In this document: piece after piece, positions 58,663 through 64,000 of the stretch
Position numbering within the stretch: the stretch's first letter is position 1
Layout of the letters: every line of letters starts with the position of its first letter
NCBI GenBank assembly: GCA_022577435.1
Contig: JAKOON010000028.1
Span: 3,648,501 to 3,712,500 of the forward strand
Origin: Embiotoca jacksoni
Taxonomy: Eukaryota > Chordata > Actinopteri > Embiotocidae
Direction: 5' to 3'
Length of the DNA: 64,000 nucleotides
Notes under the pieces: generated by a model
What the model was told of the DNA's origin: nothing
The model's database searches: none
What the model saw: only the letters and a program-made list of their open reading frames with translations
Position numbers and translations under genes: made by a program

Positions 58663-59049
58663 ATGCTGCTTTCAAATGGGGTCGTATTCACGGTGTACAT
58701 ATAAATGGCGCCCTCTTGTGGTATTCATGACATTGGCGCTACAATTTTTCAGAGGTCATGGAAGTTCATTTCATCGTTGGATGTCAAGCAAATGTATTTC
58801 AATTTTAGTAGTTTCTTTTCATTACTTAGATATCAGCCTATGTCTGAGGAAAATGTTGAGCTCATCTGTCCCCTCTGTGCATGCATTTATGCATTTCCCG
58901 TATTACGTTATCCTCTTGTTAGCGTGCTAAATCGTTAGCCTCTGTGGCTTCTAGACGCCGTCCACGTTGCCGTAGCAACCGTGTTTTTACGACTTAACCA
59001 TTTGAACGCCGAGCGGACGGTGCACGCGACTTTAATTTGAAGGCAGCAT
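58663..59049 (+). mobile_element. Short inverted-repeat element B, copy 2
   Basis: Begins ATGCTGCTTTCAAATGGG and ends TTTAATTTGAAGGCAGCAT, diverged forms of the copy-1 termini. It shares internal ATGTCTGAGGAAAATGTTGA, ATGCATTTCCCGTATTA and GCGTGCTAAATCGTTAGCC. At 387 bp it is slightly longer than copy 1 owing to extra DNA before the right end (GCCGTAGCAACC region). Non-coding, MITE-sized. Confidence 0.7.
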
Positions 59050-59491
59050 TAGAGTACGTTAACTTGATTACCATTATTTCGTCACATTAATCAGTGCTGA
59101 TGTTTCCCCAGAGTTGGTTCCTTTTCCTCTGGGAGCAGAAGTGTGAACTGTGTTGTCAGTCCGTCCTTCTCAGTTGAGCCAACTTTGTATTTGAGGACTT
59201 GTCATTCACTTGACAAGCCGTCATGTAGCACAAAGCTGAGGCAATCAGTGTTGAATGAAGGCACTCTGGAAAAACCTGGGGGAGGGACCGCTCTCATGTC
59301 CCACCTCTGAAAACTCTTTACTACCACTAATTGCAAGAAACACAGAAACACATCGACGCTACTGATATTCACATTACATCATGTACCAAATATGACTTCA
59401 GAAATGTGGTAATTTTTTAGAATATTATTATTTAAATAGCTTCCCATGTCCAAATTCATGTCTTCTGATCTCTACATACCCACGGTCCAGC
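59050..59491. other. Non-coding stretch, nothing recognised
   Basis: Mixed sequence with no supported feature. Confidence 0.5.
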
Positions 59492-59615
59492 CACACAGGT
59501 GTTTTGAGTTATTGGGCTGATTAGAGCTTCACAGTACCGTGTGATGGAATTTACTCAACCCCGGTCACCCTGAGCTGCTGTCTAATCACCCAGAATAACT
59601 CAAAACACCTGTGTG
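59492..59615. mobile_element. 124-bp hairpin element with about 35-bp inverted arms
   Basis: The left arm CACACAGGTGTTTTGAGTTA, TTGGGCTGATTAGA and the right arm TCTAATCACCCAG, AATAACTCAAAACACCTGTG are near-perfect reverse complements, with about a 55-base loop. No coding potential. Its size and shape suit a very short MITE or a hairpin-RNA-forming sequence; no target duplication is obvious. Confidence 0.75.
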
Positions 59616-60168
59616 CATGTGCACAGCCTTTAAAATCAGCTTCAATGCTGCATTCATGCAACGCTGCAGGACGGAAATGTAACCCTTGCTGTCGTAGCAC
59701 GTAATCTATGCCGTTAACCCCGGCCCTACTTTCTTTGTAATATCAGTACCTGATGTTCTTCAACAGTTCAGGCAAATATTTTGCAGGTTATCGTGGTTAC
59801 AGTTCACTTCATTTCAATTACTAGGTTCGGTAAAGAGATTGGTGGTAGCAACTCTATACAAGAGCAGCGAGACCTCCAGCACACACAACCAATGATTCAA
59901 GTATTAATGAAGGAATATATTTACCGAATTATTTAAACCATCTTACTTGAACAATACCTTTAAATCTCATTAAATCAACTTCAGCTCTTAACAAAAAAAT
60001 TAATTCCACTTAACTCAAACTACCAAGTAACAAAATTGGATGTATAACCATGGAATTGCATATTATGATAAATAAATTCACTATCAAATGAGGTATAAAC
60101 CTCTTAACTCTGTTAAACCCAAAATAATTCAGTTGTTCTTAATTATGTGTTTTAGTCCTTTACAGTTG
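59616..60168. other. Non-coding AT-rich stretch; possible 3' flank of the gene at 60,169-60,933
   Basis: AT-rich sequence downstream of the minus-strand gene's stop. No clear AATAAA on the minus strand close to the stop was found. Confidence 0.4.
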
Positions 60169-60933
60169 TCAGTCAAAGTAGGTCTCGTATTTAAGTTCCT
60201 CAACGTTCAACAGTTCATCATTAATCTCTTCCAACGGATTTTCGTTTGTTTGTTTGAATCCCAAAATAAACTCAGATCTCAGAGAACAAAGTGAAAATAA
60301 AATTGGATCCTTTAAGTTCCTCAGATTTTGTTCCTACCGCCTCTTGACACGGTCCATCATCCCCGAGCAGCGGTGAAGATCCAGACGGGATAGCAGACGA
60401 AGCAGCTCGTCGTCACTTGATGGATAACTAAAAAAAAAAAAACAGCCTGCACACAAGTGTGCAGAAAATCATCATATAGTCCCAGTTTCCTCTTTTTCCT
60501 TCATCACATCAGATTTACACAAAACTTTCACAACTTTAAAAACAGTTGTGACTAAATTATCAAATTTTGCCTTAATTTCAAACAATACATTTGGCATTCA
60601 ACATAGTTTTACAACATATACAGTAACTTTAACGAAAATGCAACACACACACACACACTTGTGTACTTCCCTCTCGCGAGAGGTCAGCAGCGGTAACGTC
60701 GTGCTCACGTTACCTTCATGGCTTCATGAGCCGCCAGCGGTGGAGGCTGAACATCTAACAACGACCTTGATTAATTCACATCCTACAAAATGTTGTAAAA
60801 TGTAAATTACTCCCAATTCTCTGACACAAACTTAGTCAACGAGCTAACCTCAGGTAGCGACTCACCGGGATGATCCACTTCGTCGGGAAGAAAACGGCCG
60901 ACGGACTTCGTCCCGGTGAGAACTTCTCAGCAT
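60169..60933 (-). CDS. Candidate small three-exon gene, product unrecognised (88 residues)
   Basis: This minus-strand model is built from splice signals, not from a recognised family. Exon 1 (60,933-60,866) starts at an ATG directly preceded by an in-frame TAA and ends TCATCCCG before GTGAGT, a canonical donor, in phase 2. Exon 2 (60,427-60,338) follows a T12 tract and TAG acceptor and restores the frame, encoding YPSSDDELLRLLSRLDLHRC then SGMMDRVKRR. It ends at a weaker GTAGGA donor. A 60-base intron (60,337-60,278) with an in-frame stop ends TTCTCTGAG. Exon 3 (60,277-60,169) encodes an acidic C-terminus containing EINDELLNVEELKYETYFD and a TGA stop. The product is basic at the N-terminus (several SSR/RR) and leucine-rich and acidic later, with no signal peptide or membrane segment. 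The 60-base intron is very short; if it is retained, translation stops after VKRR. A CpG-rich leader and a CTCTCGCGAGAG palindrome lie nearby. A 10-bp inverted repeat (CTCACCGGGA/TCCCGGTGAG, 60,861-60,920) makes exon 1 look donor-flanked on both strands, which is a caution. Confidence 0.4.
60643..60658 (+). repeat. Short CA microsatellite
   Basis: (CA)8. Confidence 0.85.
60671..60682. promoter_or_regulatory. CTCTCGCGAGAG palindrome (TCTCGCGAGA-type promoter element)
   Basis: A perfect 12-bp palindrome containing TCTCGCGAGA, a known core element of many vertebrate CpG promoters, often bidirectional. It lies inside the first intron of the gene model at 60,169-60,933, so it may mark an alternative or divergent start. 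The sequence is certain; its function is inferred. Confidence 0.45.
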
Positions 60934-61145
60934 TTAACTCTTCACTTTCAATACCGTTAAATTCACTCGACGTCTCTCGGGAATCTCAAAATGTCGTCCT
61001 TTGCTCCAAACCTCGTCTGCCTCCTTCACCTGGTCTCAGCTACGGGGTCTCCGGCAGGTGAGAGGAGGCTGAAGGGCTCTGCTGCGTGAAACCGCCGGCA
61101 CGTTCAAGACCACGCGCTCGCCCGGTGAGACGTTTAGGGGACGTC
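60934..61145 (-). promoter_or_regulatory. CpG-rich leader/promoter candidate for the minus-strand gene
   Basis: CpG-enriched DNA immediately upstream of the proposed start codon (CACGCGCTCGCCCGG, CCGCCGGCACG, CGACGTCTCTCGGG), flanked by AT-rich DNA. No TATA box is obvious, consistent with a TATA-less promoter. This is inferred from position and composition. Confidence 0.35.
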
Positions 61146-61935
61146 TGTAAATTGGGCCGCTGAACATTTCCTGGGTTACAATAACGTTAATGGCTGCAAT
61201 TCAAAACATTACTTTGGACTTTTTACTTCCTGACTGGATCTTTAACTTTAAAGCTGCTCACCGTGTAAAGCTGTCAGAAGTAGATGTTTTATTCACGTTT
61301 TAAAAAGCTCAGTTTTCCAACAAATGATAACAGGCTGGATTGTTAAAGGAAAAGTTTGCCTTTTTTTTTTTTTTTTTTTAAATGTGGATGTCCAGTCAGT
61401 GTTGATAATGAACCTCTAAATTCCTCAGTGCTGCTACTGACATCTATGGAGGTCACCAAATGCAGTCAAAAACCTTGAGCATCTAAAACTTGGAGTTAGA
61501 ACTTGAAGGCTAAATGTTTTATTGTAACACAACCTAAACAATATGCGTCAAATTGGGGGAAAAAAATATGAAAAGCAACTAAAGGTGGTGTGAGGAGTAA
61601 ATATTTAGTGTTTCACATGGTAAATCAGTTACAAATGTCCTTAGCGATAGGTATGTAAACGTGAATAAGAACAGATCTATCTTTTAGCATGCTGAAGTAA
61701 GCTCACAACTTATGTTCATAAATTGTAAATATAAATGTACAAAAGTTAATCCAAAATATATTGCGGTATCGAGGCCCCGCCTCCCGCCACGCCCAAATGT
61801 GAGCACACACGTAAAGCACACAAATAATTTACTAATTTAGGACTTCAAAACATAAACAAACCATATTTTGAAGAAAAAAACAAAACAAGGTATTTGTGGT
61901 CTACTTAGATTTTTTTTTTTTTTTTCAGTTTAGCT
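61146..61935. other. Non-coding AT-rich stretch
   Basis: T run at about 61,361-61,379 and another at 61,911-61,925. No gene is supported. Confidence 0.5.
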
Positions 61936-62060
61936 CACGTTTAATCTGCTCACAATTAGTTTATGATTTATACTGCAACCAGCCACCAGGGGGGTGTTAA
62001 AGATATTTTTAGCTTTAACTTGCAAAGCGAAACATGTTCAAATACAGTCTGGCCTCTGTG
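61936..62060 (+). repeat. Possible fragment of a dispersed fish repeat
   Basis: TATACTGCAACCAGCCACCA followed by GGGGGGTGTTAAAGATATTT, then TTAGCTTTAACTTGC, resembles the CAGCCACCAGGGGGCGAT segment of a common fish repeat. Recall only. Confidence 0.35.
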
Positions 62061-62785
62061 ACAAAACACTATGTACTCGCGCTGCGGCCAACGTTTGCGA
62101 CAGATGCATCTGATTTCACTCTGTAATCTGTTACAGTGATTGCAGCGTTTCTTCTGAGTCTGAGTCGGACAGAACTCAGACGATGGGAGAGTGCCGCCAA
62201 ATTACAGTTGTCTATTTTCCTCCCTCTCTGAGGTGGCAGTCAATTTTCAACAAACATTTGAAAAAGTTCTCCTCCTACGGCTCTTATTCTCCGTCCTTAA
62301 CAGGAACCAGGCAGCAGGACAGTGTTCATATTTTATAGATTTTTTCCTTCCTAATTTAGTCTTCTTTGAACTGGTGAGTTAATCTTAAAAGTTTCCAAGA
62401 GAGACGTGAGTAAAAAAGAAACTTATTCCATATAAAAGCACAACAGATATATATTTATTCCATTTAGATGCAGATCTTTAATTTCCAAATAAAAATAAAA
62501 ATAAACAAACAGAGAATAAGAACTTATATATAATATGTATAGATATAATATGAAAACGCAGCCTTTTCCACGTCGCTCCTGTGCTTCACACCTTGTTGGT
62601 ATTCAGAGGAGCTACCAGCCGGTTCAATACCTGTCAAGATTAGCACGCTCCCGTGAGTCGGCCAATCACGGTTCACGGTACATGACTTGCCAAACTGCAA
62701 CACCCAATCCCAAACGAGAGACGACGCTGAGGGATGAAGCGGCAGTTGGGGTCTGACATTTGTGTGTTTCGTGTGGATTTTGCTT

Positions 62786-62788
<3 letters not shown>
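62061..62788. other. Non-coding stretch, nothing recognised
   Basis: Mixed, AT-leaning sequence. No splice-supported exon, RNA gene or repeat identified. Confidence 0.5.
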
Positions 62789-62839
<51 letters not shown>

Positions 62840-62845
62840 CGTGCG
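62789..62845 (+). repeat. GT microsatellite with GTGC tail
   Basis: (GT)23 followed by GCGTGCGTGCG. Confidence 0.95.
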
Positions 62846-63292
62846 TTTTGTTTTTACTACAATTTGCATAAAATGAAAATTGGTCCTCTTTCGTCAATAA
62901 TTCGTTTTTCATACCCATGCATGTGTTGGGGATATTTTCTGGGTATTAACGGCACGAATGCTGGCTCAACTTACATGTCATGGTTTCTGTGTGTTTCGGC
63001 ACTAACGTGCGGATCCTATATTATCAGCGTGTGCAAGCTCGCCGCTGTCTGGCTACAGATGGTACGTGTCACATGCTGAGCGGACAAGCGTAGTGAGGTG
63101 TGGGGGTTGGAGGGGCGGGGGCATGGTCATTTTAACATGAGTCAGCTTTCCTCCGACCTTCACCATACAACTGATGTCTGATGTAGCCGGAGGAGGTCGG
63201 CTTCAAAAGGCGTTATGAATATTCAGCGTTTCCTCTCTCCTGCCTCCACCAGGCAATCCATCATTCATAAACATGCCTTCACAGCCGGATGG

Positions 63293-63294
<2 letters not shown>
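62846..63294. other. Non-coding stretch, nothing recognised
   Basis: Mixed sequence. CCTCCGACCTTC and GGAGGAGGTCGG around 63,151-63,200 form an imperfect inverted pair. A TATGAATATTCAG POU-like site lies near 63,215. Confidence 0.45.

Positions 63295-63376
<82 letters not shown>
63295..63376 (+). repeat. Very long GT microsatellite
   Basis: (GT)41, about 82 bases, then an interrupted TCGTGTGTGTCTGTGTG tail to about 63,393. The longest uninterrupted dinucleotide run in the window. Confidence 0.96.
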
Positions 63377-63377
<1 letters not shown>

Positions 63378-63393
63378 CGTGTGTGTCTGTGTG

Positions 63394-64000
63394 AGCATTT
63401 CCTATTTTTGTCAGATGCGCACATGGCAAGTCTGTTGTAAAATATTCCCTGGCAAGATAAACTGCAGTATTCAGGTCATTTATTTAAGTAAAGTGTTAAT
63501 GCCACAGTATAAAAAAAACCCCACACCAATCCAAGTACTCTTTTACCAAAAAGTTGTACTTCAAAACCTTTGGTTAACATGTAGAATAATGTTTTTCTAA
63601 CTGTGCGTACATATGCCTGTATCCATTGTCAATAGATAAAATAGTTAATAAAACGAAAATAAGTAATTCCTCTACTTGTTTAAAAAAATAAATAAATTCT
63701 ACCTGTAGTTCACAAAGCCAAAGATAAAACATCCCAGTACAGATTCTTCAGTGTATGCCGTTTAAATTTCTTATTACCCTCCCTAAATCTCTCTCTGTGG
63801 TGAAAACATCCAAACAGGAGTCACAGTAGGAACAATTTTTACCATCTTGTGGGTTCCATTTATCTGCAGAACAACAGCAGGTGGTTAAAAGACATGTCAG
63901 CGTGCGGGCGTTAGTGTGCGTGTGTGTTTGTACTGCGTTGTATTTGCATTCTTCTTTCGCTGCGCTGCTGTGGCCGATATATTAGCTCATTAAATCTCCG
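63394..64000. other. Non-coding stretch to window end
   Basis: AT-rich until about 63,700, then balanced DNA. The last 120 bases (GCAGGTGGTTAAAAGACATG, GATATATTAGCTCATTAAAT) could be part of a conserved element cut by the window edge. No gene is supported. Confidence 0.4.

Noticed and set aside
60866..60914. Plus-strand exon starting ATGATCCACTTCGTCGG and ending at GTGAGA
   Set aside because: The same bases form the minus-strand exon 1. The double donor look comes from a 10-bp inverted repeat, and no plus-strand continuation was found.

Overview
The window looks like teleost fish nuclear DNA. The evidence is the dense long CA/GT dinucleotide runs, frequent homopolymers, and several degraded repeats whose wording matches families I know from fish genomes: tRNA-like heads with a TGCATGTT-type tail, a Tc1/mariner remnant, and a SINE with a GTGACCTTTCCT-type body. 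There is no sign of bacterial gene organisation. Species and chromosome position cannot be read from the sequence.

Bases 1 to about 25,820 form one very large compound tandem array, and its left end lies outside the window. It has two alternating components. The first is a 38-bp AT-rich satellite monomer (about 17.6 kb in nine blocks, roughly 460 monomers by length). The second is a 1.02-1.03 kb module present eight times, nearly identical each time. The module is itself a large imperfect palindrome holding six tRNA-like segments (A-box and B-box remnants) in alternating orientation. Its outer ends carry sequence resembling the satellite monomer, so monomer and module probably share an origin. 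Diagnostic substitutions split the modules into copies 1-4 and copies 5-8. Shorter higher-order repeats (190, 608 and 912 bp) sit inside the satellite blocks. At the right edge two decayed monomers lie in the opposite orientation.

From 25.9 to about 60 kb the sequence is mostly non-coding. It has microsatellites, poly-A/T and poly-G/C runs, purine/pyrimidine tracts, several CpG-rich blocks (about 27.45-27.9, 31.8-32.05, 35.0-35.4, 38.4-38.8 and 45.8-46.4 kb) and stretches with homeodomain- or POU-like motifs that look like regulatory DNA of a developmental locus. That last reading is inference. Scattered relics include two copies of a short inverted-repeat element, a 124-bp hairpin element, three fragments of one dispersed repeat family, a tRNA-derived SINE and a broken Tc1/mariner transposase.

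The only plausible protein-coding gene I can assemble is a small unrecognised three-exon gene on the minus strand at 60,169-60,933 (88 residues). Its splice sites and phases are consistent, and it sits by CpG-rich DNA and a CTCTCGCGAGAG promoter-type palindrome. Nothing shows genes working together. The centre of interest is the structure and origin of the compound satellite.
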